In this document: positions 1 through 8,451 of the stretch, piece after piece | How positions within the stretch are numbered: position 1 is the stretch's first letter | Layout of the letters: each line of letters opens with the position of its first letter | From: Gammaproteobacteria bacterium | GTDB lineage: Bacteria; Pseudomonadota; Gammaproteobacteria; UBA6429 | DNA: 15,712 nucleotides | NCBI GenBank assembly: GCA_003232015.1 | Contig: QIKU01000020.1 | Span: 1-15,712 of the forward strand | Direction of reading: 5' to 3' | Position numbers and translations under genes: made by a program | The notes under the pieces: model-generated | The model's database searches: none | Seen by the model: only the letters and a program-made list of their open reading frames with translations | Told to the model about the DNA's origin: nothing

Positions 1-1239
1 TTCGCCTAGTTTTATACTAACATCGCGCAGTGGGCTGCCTACACTATCAGGATAGTTATCATCCAGTTTGTTTGTGCTGATTATGGGGCTGCTCTCGGTC
101 AGGCCATATCCCTGTGTAATAGTTAACCCAAGCCCGATAAACGTTTTTGCTATTTCTGCGGACAGTGGTGCGCCGCCACTCACCGCCAGACGCATATTTC
201 CGCCTAGTTTAGCCATTATTTTCCGGCCTACTAAAAAGTATAACAACGGCCAGACCAGAAAGGAGGGATGCCATGCGCCACGACCTTGTTGCCAAAGGAA
301 ACGCCGCCAGCCGGTTGCGACGGCAGAATTAAACAAAAAACGGGCTATAGCGGACTTGGTATTTAGCTGCGCCTGGATTTTATTATAAACACGCTCAAAT
401 ATTCTGGGCACGGTTACCAGAGCCGTCGGACTTGTAAGGAGAAGATCTTCTGCCAGATGTTCGATTGAACGTGCGTAATTAATGGTGCTGCCACATATCA
501 TCGGTAAATAATGGCCGGCCGTTCGTTCAAACATATGTGACAAGGGCAGAAACGATAAGAAGATATCGCTTTCATAAACTTCAACATGATTAAGAGCGCT
601 ATCCGCATTCCATAGAATATTCTGGTGACTTAACATCACCCCTTTCGGTCTACCCGTCGTGCCTGATGTGTAGACAATCGTAGCCAGGCTACTTTTATAA
701 ATACTCAATTCAGCTAATGGATAACGCATGGTACCATCAGGCAACCAGTCGCTGGTGTGTTTTAGTAGCTCGCTCGGATCATTGGGTTTTTCTTTAATAA
801 CAACCCGGTTAAGTGAATCACGTTGCGTGCATGAACTTTTTAGCTCCTGCCACTGTTCATTCGTTTCAATAAAAAGCAATTTAATTTGCGCATCGTCGAT
901 CATATACGCCACATTTTCAGCGCGATCATTGGTATACATGGGAACAACCACAAGTCCAAGTCCAATTGCGGCCTGTTCAAACATAACCCACTGCGGACAA
1001 TTATTTACCATTAAGGCAACACGTTCACCCGGATTTAAATTTTCCGATTTCAGAGCAGCTTGCCAAATGGCTACACAATTTGCCATTTCAGACCAGGTTA
1101 AGGAGATGCGTTCAGACGATTCGGTTTCACAGTATTGGTATGCTACTTTATTTGGACTCAGGCGGACACGAGTACAGAATAAATGATAAAGATTATCAAT
1201 TTCTGAGATGTTGATTCGATTAGTTTCGCTGGACATCAT
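1..1239 (-). CDS. Long-chain acyl-CoA ligase (AMP-forming), C-terminus cut by window edge
   Basis: Activates fatty acids to acyl-CoA with ATP, through an acyl-adenylate, to feed the β-oxidation enzymes encoded just upstream. The open frame gives 413 residues without a stop before base 1. It shows the adenylate-forming family P-loop TSGTTGRPKG at about residues 191-200 and the motif GYGLTESSP at about 377-385; the overall pattern fits the long-chain (FAA1/FadD15-like) branch. The C-terminal lid domain lies outside the window. Two ATG codons stand in tandem (1239 and 1236); an AAGG-type ribosome binding site lies about 7 bases upstream, overlapping the end of the preceding gene. The start is 11 bases after the stop of the hydratase/dehydrogenase gene, so this is the last visible gene of the fad operon. 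The family call is firm; substrate chain length is inferred. Confidence 0.9.
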   Translation of the reverse strand, partial: MMSSETNRINISEIDNLYHLFCTRVRLSPNKVAYQYCETESSERISLTWSEMANCVAIWQAALKSENLNPGERVALMVNNCPQWVMFEQAAIGLGLVVVPMYTNDRAENVAYMIDDAQIKLLFIETNEQWQELKSSCTQRDSLNRVVIKEKPNDPSELLKHTSDWLPDGTMRYPLAELSIYKSSLATIVYTSGTTGRPKGVMLSHQNILWNADSALNHVEVYESDIFLSFLPLSHMFERTAGHYLPMICGSTINYARSIEHLAEDLLLTSPTALVTVPRIFERVYNKIQAQLNTKSAIARFLFNSAVATGWRRFLWQQGRGAWHPSFLVWPLLYFLVGRKIMAKLGGNMRLAVSGGAPLSAEIAKTFIGLGLTITQGYGLTESSPIISTNKLDDNYPDSVGSPLRDVSIKLGE

Positions 1240-1250
1240 AGTTGGCCCTT

Positions 1251-3284
1251 TTAGGTGTTAGATTTTAACCAGCCCGCATCGGCTGTAAAACGTGGCCCAT
1301 GACGAGACTGTAGTTTTTCAAGCATCTTGGTTAATTGCTCGTGACCTCGAAATTCAATGTAATTGAATGGGCCGCCTCGAAATGGAGCAAAACCAGTACC
1401 GAAAATTATTCCCGCATCGGCCTGTCGCTCCGATTCGACGACCTTGTCACGCAGGCAGGCAACCGCTTCATTTAATAATCGTAATATTAAACGATCTTGA
1501 ACATCATTGGGGGGAGTGTAATCCTTGCTAACCTGATTTTTTACGGGCTTACCTTTATTGAAGGTATAAAAACCTTGGCCCGTTTTTTTGCCCAACATTC
1601 CTTTTTCTACCATATGTACTAGTTTTTCAGGAACTTCAATCGACATCTCTTTCGATAGATTTTCTGCAACATGTAAACATATATCCAGGCCGACTGTGTC
1701 AGCAAGCTCTATCGGTCCCATGGGCATACCGTAATCGGTGGCCGCTTTATCTATAACGGTTAACGGCACCCCTTCATTTGCCAACACCATGGCTTCCATT
1801 AAATAGGGCATAAGTACTCGATTAACTAGAAATCCCGGGGTGCTGGTTACCGGTAAAGGTAGCTTGTTGATTTGTTTTGTAAATGCGGCCGCTTTTTTAG
1901 CGGTATCTTCATTGGTGGTCGGGCTTTTTACTATTTCGACAAGGGGCATCATTGCAACCGGATTAAAAAAATGAAGCCCAACTAATCTGGATGGGTTTTT
2001 AAGTGAGATATTGATTTCATCTAACGGGATACTAGAAGTATTAGTTGCCAGGATGGCATCAGGTTTAACAATTGGTTCTATTGATTTGAACAAGTCCTGT
2101 TTTACTTTGGCATCCTCAAATATTGCTTCAATTATAATGTCGGCGCGCTTCAGCCCATTTCCTTTAGGGTCGGGAATTAATCTGTCCATTGCCGAGGTAA
2201 TTAAACGCTTAATTTTAAGCCGTTTTTTGTACAGCCCGTATGCTCGTTTGGATACACTGGCCAGGGCTTCTTTCTTTTGATCTTGAATGGTAACGGTAAA
2301 ACCACTCAGGGCACACCACGCAGCGATATCGCCTCCCATCACGCCGCCGCCAATAACGTGTACATGCACAGGTTTATAATTATCGTAACGCCCAAGCCCT
2401 TTTAATTCATCCTGTAAGGTAAATACACGAATTAGATTTTGTGCGGTACGTCCGATGATAAGACTTGCGACTGACTGAGCTTCTTTTTCAAGCATTTCCT
2501 TTGGGTTGTCATGGAATTGTACCCAGAGATCGATTAAAGCATACGGGGCAGGGTAGTGCGCGCGCGGTGCTTTAGCGGAAACTTTCTTTGTGATTATTTT
2601 TGCAAATATCGGCCTTACATGTTTATAGGATGCTAATCGAACCCATAAGGGTAGCGGTTTTATTTTAGGCGGTTTATTTATTATGCTAATAGCTGCATTA
2701 ATGAAGTGGCGTCGGGGCGTTGCATAATGTATCAAGCCCTGCCGTTTGGCAATTCGAGCGCTCATATTTCTTCCCGACAACATAAAATTCATTGCCGCAG
2801 GGGCACCCATAACTCGAATAGAACGAACGCTGCCACCGAAACCTGGGTGAATGCCTAATTTAACTTCCGGTAAGCCCAGTTTAGTTTTCGGATCGTCATC
2901 CGCTACGCGGAAATCACAGGCCAATGCAAGCTCCATTCCCCCTCCAAGGCAAAACCCATGAATCAGGGCGACTGTAGTACAGGGTAATTGATCCAGTTTA
3001 TTAAATATTGCATGTCCACGCTGAATGGCAATTAAAGCTTCATTTTCACTTTCGAATTGCGTAAATTCTTTAATATCTGCGCCAGCAATAAATCCTGATT
3101 CTTTATCTGATAGTATGGCAACACCTTTTGGTGGCGTGGCCGTTAAGTCATCCAGAATTTGTTCAAACTCATTTAATAGCTCAGCTGATAAGATGTTTGT
3201 TTTGGAATCGGCCCTATCGATATGCAGCCAGGCGATATCATTATCATCTCGATTGACTTGCCAATGTTTATATTTGTTTGACAT
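1251..3284 (-). CDS. Bifunctional enoyl-CoA hydratase / 3-hydroxyacyl-CoA dehydrogenase (FadB/FadJ type)
   Basis: Catalyses the second and third steps of β-oxidation: hydration of trans-2-enoyl-CoA and NAD-dependent oxidation of 3-hydroxyacyl-CoA. Numbering from the ATG at 3284 (677 residues): the N-terminal crotonase domain has the oxyanion segment IAGADIKEF (about 66-74), GGGMELALACD with Glu118, and GLPEVKLGIHPGFGG with Glu140. These match the two catalytic glutamates of E. coli FadB. The dehydrogenase domain has the NAD loop GGGVMGG (about 312-318), GLHFFNPV with catalytic His438, and PLVEIV with Glu450. An upstream in-frame ATG exists at 3290, but the AAGGG sequence directly abuts it and stands 6 bases before the ATG at 3284, so the shorter start is preferred. 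The thiolase-first gene order resembles fadI-fadJ, but I do not assign FadB versus FadJ. The protein is slightly shorter than the usual 710-730 residues. Confidence 0.95.
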   Translation of the reverse strand: MSNKYKHWQVNRDDNDIAWLHIDRADSKTNILSAELLNEFEQILDDLTATPPKGVAILSDKESGFIAGADIKEFTQFESENEALIAIQRGHAIFNKLDQLPCTTVALIHGFCLGGGMELALACDFRVADDDPKTKLGLPEVKLGIHPGFGGSVRSIRVMGAPAAMNFMLSGRNMSARIAKRQGLIHYATPRRHFINAAISIINKPPKIKPLPLWVRLASYKHVRPIFAKIITKKVSAKAPRAHYPAPYALIDLWVQFHDNPKEMLEKEAQSVASLIIGRTAQNLIRVFTLQDELKGLGRYDNYKPVHVHVIGGGVMGGDIAAWCALSGFTVTIQDQKKEALASVSKRAYGLYKKRLKIKRLITSAMDRLIPDPKGNGLKRADIIIEAIFEDAKVKQDLFKSIEPIVKPDAILATNTSSIPLDEINISLKNPSRLVGLHFFNPVAMMPLVEIVKSPTTNEDTAKKAAAFTKQINKLPLPVTSTPGFLVNRVLMPYLMEAMVLANEGVPLTVIDKAATDYGMPMGPIELADTVGLDICLHVAENLSKEMSIEVPEKLVHMVEKGMLGKKTGQGFYTFNKGKPVKNQVSKDYTPPNDVQDRLILRLLNEAVACLRDKVVESERQADAGIIFGTGFAPFRGGPFNYIEFRGHEQLTKMLEKLQSRHGPRFTADAGWLKSNT

Positions 3285-3293
3285 ATTCATCCC

Positions 3294-4682
3294 TTACACT
3301 CGTTCTACTAACATGGCGCCACCCTGGCCGCCACCGATGCATAAAGTGGCAATACCTCGATGGGCATTGTTTCTTTTTAAGACATCTAAAAGATGCAAGA
3401 CAATGCGTGCGCCACTCGCGCCAACCGGATGCCCAATGCTAACACCGCCGCCATCTACGTTGAGTTTACTTTGATCAAGCTCACCGATAATGGTTTTACT
3501 ACCCAGTTCGTTTTCGCAGTAGTCACTGTCTTGCCATGCTGCAATGCATGCCAGGACCTGGGCCGCAAAGGCTTCATTGATCTCCCAGTAGTCTATGTCA
3601 TCAAAATTATATTTGTGTCTTTTTAATATAGGAGTAACGGCATGTACTGGCCCTAAGCCCATCTGAGCAGGCTCTAATGCGGACCATTGCATATCTATTA
3701 TTTGACCTAATACAGGCAAATCATAATCAACAACCGCTTTTTCGCTCGCAAGTATTAATGTTGCGGCGCCATCCGTAATTTGCGCGCTGTTTCCGGCTGT
3801 TACCATTCCAAACGGTCGATCGAAAACGGGGCGCAGTTTGGCTAATGCTTCGACTGAAGAATCACGTCTTAAACCATCGTCGCTTTCATATACTCGCCCT
3901 TTTATATCATACATCGGTTCAATTTCAGTAAGATGATTTTCATCTTGTGCAGCGGCAAGCCGTTGATGACTTCGTGTTGCGTATTCATCCATTTGTTCAC
4001 GGGTAATATTAAAACGGTAGGCAAGGTTTTCTGCTGTTTGCCCCATTGACAGACCCACTACAGGATCGGTCAGGCCGCGCAACAAACTAATGATAGGTTT
4101 AAAATGTCCTGGTCGTAGTGTGCTGATAACTTTAAGACGTTGCGAAAAGGTTTTTGCCATACTCAGTGCCGCCAGCCAGTTCACCATAGCTTCATTATAA
4201 AGTACAGGCGCATGGCTCATGCATTCAACGCCGCCGGCTAAAATAAGGTCGGCTCTTTTATTGGTTATCTCCAGGGCAGCACAATCCAGCGCCTGCAACC
4301 CAGATGCACATTGACGTTGCACTGTCCAGGCTGGAACGTCTGTACCAATACCTAAACGTAATGCCAATAGGCGGGCTATATTGGCTTCATCAGGACTCGG
4401 CATTACGCAACCCATAATAACTTCATCGATAGCGTTTGCTTCGAACAGTTGTCTAGAAAGTAAGGCTCGGCCTGCGGCAACCGCATAATCGGCCGCTGCA
4501 AACGGGCCTAATTTGCCTCTGGCTTTCAGGAAGGGGGTTCGGCTGCCATCCACAATATAAACTGGGCGAGTGAATTTCCCGCCTGTCCCAATATTACGTT
4601 TTCGCCCTGGAGTTGTCGCTACCTTTTCTTTAGAGCTAACCGCTTTCTTTTTTACGGTCGTTTTTTTCTTACTAGCCGCCAC
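3294..4682 (-). CDS. Acetyl-CoA acyltransferase (thiolase) with lysine-rich N-terminal tail
   Basis: Thiolytic cleavage of 3-ketoacyl-CoA to acetyl-CoA and a shortened acyl-CoA, the last step of β-oxidation. The 462-residue product carries all thiolase signatures: nucleophile Cys125 in RQCASGLQ, NEAFA at 369-373, GHPVGASGA with His418, and Cys448 in CIGGGQGG. The canonical fold begins around RPVYIVDGSRTPF (39-51). The first 36 residues are an extra tail rich in Lys, Ala, Thr and Ser, of low complexity and strongly basic. The start codon is GTG, fixed by a perfect AGGAGG 5 bases upstream. It begins 9 bases after the fadE stop and ends 3 bases before the first ATG of the next gene. Closest in general form to the FadI/acetyl-CoA acetyltransferase group; exact chain-length preference is unknown. 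Confidence 0.95.
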   Translation of the reverse strand: MAASKKKTTVKKKAVSSKEKVATTPGRKRNIGTGGKFTRPVYIVDGSRTPFLKARGKLGPFAAADYAVAAGRALLSRQLFEANAIDEVIMGCVMPSPDEANIARLLALRLGIGTDVPAWTVQRQCASGLQALDCAALEITNKRADLILAGGVECMSHAPVLYNEAMVNWLAALSMAKTFSQRLKVISTLRPGHFKPIISLLRGLTDPVVGLSMGQTAENLAYRFNITREQMDEYATRSHQRLAAAQDENHLTEIEPMYDIKGRVYESDDGLRRDSSVEALAKLRPVFDRPFGMVTAGNSAQITDGAATLILASEKAVVDYDLPVLGQIIDMQWSALEPAQMGLGPVHAVTPILKRHKYNFDDIDYWEINEAFAAQVLACIAAWQDSDYCENELGSKTIIGELDQSKLNVDGGGVSIGHPVGASGARIVLHLLDVLKRNNAHRGIATLCIGGGQGGAMLVERV

Positions 4683-4687
4683 GTATT

Positions 4688-4693
4688 CCTCCT
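4688..4693 (-). promoter_or_regulatory. Strong Shine-Dalgarno site fixing the GTG start of the thiolase gene
   Basis: AGGAGG read on the minus strand, 5 bases before the GTG at 4682 and overlapping the TAG stop of fadE (4692-4694). This full-consensus site supports the GTG start and therefore the reality of the basic N-terminal tail, because no later start in the tail has a comparable site by eye. Confidence 0.85.
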
Positions 4694-7085
4694 ATTTTAA
4701 ATCAGGCGAAAAGTCATCAACCTGTATAACACCCCAACGAGCAGTCTCCGCTTCGCGAATAATCTGCGCTTCATCTTCGCTAATAATATTCTGCTCTAAT
4801 GCCTGCGCAAGCATATTATCCATAACTTGATATCCAGGTTGATAGCCTTTTAATTCTTTTTTGAGTCGTTTTTCTATATGTTCAGATTTTATAACCTTTA
4901 CCAGAGCATCTTCCAGAGCGGCAATGGCCTCTGTTGAATCTGCTTTTGGCATGTACATGCCTTTTGAAAGCCGGTCTCGCGCCTGGGAGGGGGATAACAA
5001 TAACTGCGCAACCTGATGCCCGAGGTTATCTGACGGCGGTTTAGCCCACCTTCCAAGGGGGAAAATAACGATACGCAGAAGCATGGCTGCAAAGCGGTTA
5101 GGGAGATTCTGTAATAAACCGTCGATAGCCAGCTGAGTTTTATACAAAAGCATATCGCAGCTCCATTTTAAAAGCGGTATGTCTTCTTTAACACATCCCT
5201 GCATTTCAAATCGTTTCAGGGTTGCTGTTGCCAGATACATGTTACTTAAAATATCACCGAGTCGAGCAGAAATTTTTTCTTTTCGTTTCAGGCTTGCGCC
5301 CAGGGTTAATAACGAAACGTCAGCAAGCAAACCAAATACGGCACTTATACGTGTTAATTTCTTATAGTAGCCACTGGCTGGCCGTTTTGCGCCCGTGTAA
5401 ACGAAAATGGAACCCGTTAAGCCATGCAAAAAACTTCGCGTATAATTACTGATAAAAAATCGAATATGTCCAAAGAATGCTTTGTCAAACTTCCTAATCG
5501 AATCATCCCAGTCTTCTTCCTCTAGCGCAGACATCTCCTGGAAAATATATGGATGACTCCGTATTGCTCCTTGACCAAAGATGATCATGCTGCGGGTTAA
5601 AATATTTGCACCTTCTACTGTTATGCTGATGGGGACGGCCTGATAAACTCTTCCTAAAATATTTTTCGGGCCAAGACAGATTCCTGCGCCACCAACCACA
5701 TCCATCGCATCATTGACAACGATGCGCATGTTCTCGGTTAAATGATATTTCACAATAGCGGAAATTACAGAAGGTTTTTCACCTATATCCAATGCCCCGG
5801 CCGTTAACACTCGTGCCGCATCCATCATATAGGTATAACCACCGATTCTAGCGAGCGCCTCTTCAACACCTTCAAATCGACCAATAGGCATACGGAATTG
5901 GCGTCTGACCCGGGCATAAGCGCCAACGGCTCGGCTGGCAAGTTTGCCCGAACCAACGCTTAAAGCGGGAAGAGAAATAGAACGTCCATCCGCCAGACAC
6001 TCCATCAACATGCGCCATCCTTGCCCAATACGTTCCTGCCCTCCAATGATAAAATCCAACGGTAAAAACACGTCTTTACCACTGTTAGGGCCGTTCATAA
6101 AAACAATATTCAAAGGAAGATGGCGACGACCAATGTTCACTCCAGGCGTTTCGGTTGGAACCATCGCTAATGTGACGCCACGATCTTCTTCATCGCTTAA
6201 TAAGCGATCAGGATCATAAAGTTTAAAGGCAAGACCGAGCAGTGTAGAGTTTGGCCCGAGAGTGATATAGCGTTTGTTCCAGGTTAATTTGATGCCTAAA
6301 ATATCTTTTTGATCCTGATAATTGCCACGACAAACGATTCCATAGTCGGGTATGGCGCCTGCATCACTGCCTGCTTCAGGATTCGTTAGACCAAAACAGG
6401 GGATTTCTTTACCGATAGCCAGACGGGGAAGATAATAATCTTTTTGTTCCTGTGTTCCGTATTCAAGCAACAGTTTTCCTGGCCCCAGCGAGTTGGGAAC
6501 CATAACAGACACCGCAGCTGAAACGCTGCGGGTAGAAATTTTCATAACCACGGCAGAGTGGGCAAGTGCTGAATATTCAAGCCCACCATAGGCTTTTGGA
6601 ATAATCATGCTCAGGAATTTTTTTTCTTTTATATAGGCCCATACTTCTTTGGGTAAATCATTCGTTTCATGCGTTATTTTCCAGTCATCCAGCATGGAGC
6701 ACAGTTCGTTTACCGGCCCATCCAGAAAGGCCTGTTCTTCTTCGCTCAGCCGAGGTAGCTGAAGCTTGCGCAGCTTATTCCAGCGCGGTTTACCACTAAA
6801 GAGTTCGCCATCCCACCATACGGAACCGGCAGCGATTGCCTCACGTTCGGTTTGCGACATTTTGGGGCTGACACGTTTAAATAGTTTTAGAATCGGCGCA
6901 GTAATATACCGAATTCGCCATCCATATTGTTGCTCGCTAGCCGTTGCCGCAAAGCGAAAACGAGTTGTCAGGTCAAACAGAACGAAAAACCCTATTAAAA
7001 CCGCGACTTCGATGGATAACGAGGCGAATAGCATCAGTAACAAAACTGAAAGACTCAGGAGTGAATAAATAGTATATCGAACCAT
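4692..7085 (-). CDS. fadE: FadE-type acyl-CoA dehydrogenase
   Basis: FAD enzyme for the first oxidation step, acyl-CoA to trans-2-enoyl-CoA, probably bound to the inner membrane. From the ATG at 7085 the product is 797 residues, close to E. coli FadE (814). It starts with one or two hydrophobic segments (about 4-40). The acyl-CoA dehydrogenase core follows, with FGLTNPEAGSDAG at 231-243 and ITVEGANILTRSM at about 488-500. Glu491 there is the likely catalytic base. A long C-terminal region typical of FadE (DUF1974-like) follows. The reading frame extends upstream to a TTG at 7145 and an ATG at 7094, but AAAGGA lies 9 bases before the ATG at 7085, directly abuts the ATG at 7094, and is absent before the TTG. 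First gene of the fad operon, followed by the thiolase after 9 bases. Confidence 0.95.
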   Translation of the reverse strand: MVRYTIYSLLSLSVLLLMLFASLSIEVAVLIGFFVLFDLTTRFRFAATASEQQYGWRIRYITAPILKLFKRVSPKMSQTEREAIAAGSVWWDGELFSGKPRWNKLRKLQLPRLSEEEQAFLDGPVNELCSMLDDWKITHETNDLPKEVWAYIKEKKFLSMIIPKAYGGLEYSALAHSAVVMKISTRSVSAAVSVMVPNSLGPGKLLLEYGTQEQKDYYLPRLAIGKEIPCFGLTNPEAGSDAGAIPDYGIVCRGNYQDQKDILGIKLTWNKRYITLGPNSTLLGLAFKLYDPDRLLSDEEDRGVTLAMVPTETPGVNIGRRHLPLNIVFMNGPNSGKDVFLPLDFIIGGQERIGQGWRMLMECLADGRSISLPALSVGSGKLASRAVGAYARVRRQFRMPIGRFEGVEEALARIGGYTYMMDAARVLTAGALDIGEKPSVISAIVKYHLTENMRIVVNDAMDVVGGAGICLGPKNILGRVYQAVPISITVEGANILTRSMIIFGQGAIRSHPYIFQEMSALEEEDWDDSIRKFDKAFFGHIRFFISNYTRSFLHGLTGSIFVYTGAKRPASGYYKKLTRISAVFGLLADVSLLTLGASLKRKEKISARLGDILSNMYLATATLKRFEMQGCVKEDIPLLKWSCDMLLYKTQLAIDGLLQNLPNRFAAMLLRIVIFPLGRWAKPPSDNLGHQVAQLLLSPSQARDRLSKGMYMPKADSTEAIAALEDALVKVIKSEHIEKRLKKELKGYQPGYQVMDNMLAQALEQNIISEDEAQIIREAETARWGVIQVDDFSPDLK

Positions 7086-7164
7086 TGGAGACATTCCTTT
7101 TTTCGTTCTAAATAAAAGCGTTTCACATGCCAAACATGGAACCAATGATATTTATAGAGACCTG

Positions 7165-7190
7165 TTGTTAAGACAATATTGTTTCAATAA
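7165..7190. promoter_or_regulatory. Imperfect palindrome upstream of fadE, candidate operator
   Basis: A 26-base inverted repeat centred between 7177 and 7178; 20 of 26 positions are symmetric and the central ACAATATTGT (7173-7182) is a perfect palindrome. It lies 80-105 bases before the fadE start. A TATAAA-like -10 element read on the minus strand (7151-7156) sits just downstream, so a bound protein would cover the -35 region. Size and position suit a TetR- or GntR-type fatty-acid repressor (PsrA/FadR functional class), but the sequence does not match the E. coli FadR consensus and I cannot name the regulator. The rest of the 7146-7299 gap is AT-rich, with no gene and no other clear element. 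Confidence 0.4.
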
Positions 7191-7299
7191 CATTCAACCT
7201 AAGTGTAGGTGAATTCATGTATGATTGTTGTTGTAACTAACTATATATAGCGGTATTTCAGATAATTTTCTTAAATAAAGCTGAGTTTCTGTATATATA

Positions 7300-8439
7300 T
7301 TAGTCAGATAGGTCGGCCTGTAGAACAGCATCTTTTATCAGGTTTTTGGCGGTATAAAAATGGGGGGAAAAACGAATGCCGCCCCCGCGATTTGCGCAAA
7401 TAATCCTCTTGCCCATCAATGTTTGGTAGAGTTTTTCACTTGCTGCTTTGTGTGATCGAAAGGTAATGATTCCTGATCGACGATCTGGATCGAGAGATGA
7501 GATTAAGATTAAGTTCTTCGACTGTTCGATGCATTCAACGGTATAGTGCGCGCGTTCTAACACGGCTGTTTCAATTTTGGCCAGTCCAATTTCTAACAGC
7601 AGTGAAATGCTCGAATTCGCAGCATGTATACCGAGCATATTTGGACTTCCACATTCGAAGCGACGAGCACTTTTAGCTGCCTGCCAGTCCGTTTGTGCAA
7701 AATTATGCATATCTTCGACCATATGCCAGCCGAATTCGCCTAGCTTTAATTGTTCACGAATACCTTCACGACAATAGAACAAGGCAATTCCTTCTGGGCC
7801 TAACATCCATTTATGAGTATCGGCCATGACGAAATCGGCTTGAATTGCCTGTACATCAAAATTGAGTGCACCAATACTTTGAATCGCATCGACACAAAAA
7901 AATATTTTTCGTGCTTTACATATTTCACCTAAACGAATCAGATTCATGCGTAAGCCGCTCGCATACTGAACAGAGCTAATTGAAAGTAAACGAGTGTTGT
8001 TATCAATGGCATCGATTAAAGCATCTTCTGGACTTGAGCCAGTATTTAGATCAACCTCACGCAATTTAACGCCCTGATGTTTCAGTTGTTGCCATACTAT
8101 TTTATTGGACGGGAACTCCTGATTGCTGATAACAATGTTGTCACCTGGCGCCCATTTTAGTCCGAAGGCAACAAACGATAAGGCTTCAGAGGTGTTTTTT
8201 AATAAGGCAATGTCATCTGCGCTGGGAGCATTGATAAGTTGTTGTAATTGTTTCTTAAGATTTTTTTCAATCTTTAGCCAGTCAAGATAACGAGTGGCGC
8301 CAAAATTAGCGTTTTCATTAGCAAACTGGGTAACTGCCGATTGAGTTCGAACAGGCCAGGGGGAAACCGCAGCATGATTCAAATAGATTAATGAGGAATC
8401 AAGGGAGAATTCTTTATCAATTAATTCGCTCAATACCAT
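7300..8439 (-). CDS. Class V aminotransferase-fold PLP-dependent enzyme
   Basis: A 379-residue fold-type I PLP enzyme of the aminotransferase class V family, which includes cysteine desulfurases, isopenicillin-N epimerase-like and kynureninase-like proteins. Seen: an N-terminal substrate-loop segment YLNHAAVSPWP (about 19-29), VDAIQSIG with Asp184 and Gln187 that contact the PLP ring, and ADTHKWMLGPEG with His209 and the Schiff-base Lys210. C-terminal RGGGIRFSPHFY supplies the carboxylate-binding Arg region. I see no cysteine-containing active loop of the IscS/SufS kind, so cysteine desulfurase activity is unlikely. Substrate unknown. The ATG lies 12 bases after the stop of the kinase/phosphatase gene, with only a modest AAGAG ribosome site, so the two are probably cotranscribed and translationally coupled. 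Confidence 0.85.
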   Translation of the reverse strand: MVLSELIDKEFSLDSSLIYLNHAAVSPWPVRTQSAVTQFANENANFGATRYLDWLKIEKNLKKQLQQLINAPSADDIALLKNTSEALSFVAFGLKWAPGDNIVISNQEFPSNKIVWQQLKHQGVKLREVDLNTGSSPEDALIDAIDNNTRLLSISSVQYASGLRMNLIRLGEICKARKIFFCVDAIQSIGALNFDVQAIQADFVMADTHKWMLGPEGIALFYCREGIREQLKLGEFGWHMVEDMHNFAQTDWQAAKSARRFECGSPNMLGIHAANSSISLLLEIGLAKIETAVLERAHYTVECIEQSKNLILISSLDPDRRSGIITFRSHKAASEKLYQTLMGKRIICANRGGGIRFSPHFYTAKNLIKDAVLQADLSD

Positions 8440-8451
8440 AATCGACTCTTG

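Noticed and set aside
728..1186. A 152-codon plus-strand open frame opposite the acyl-CoA ligase gene.
   Set aside because: It lies fully antisense to a well-supported adenylate-forming enzyme and its translation shows no recognisable motif. It is a shadow frame.
7086..7145. Upstream extension of fadE to a TTG at 7145 or an ATG at 7094.
   Set aside because: No ribosome site precedes the TTG, and AAAGGA directly abuts the ATG at 7094. The ATG at 7085 has proper spacing and gives a normal FadE N-terminus.
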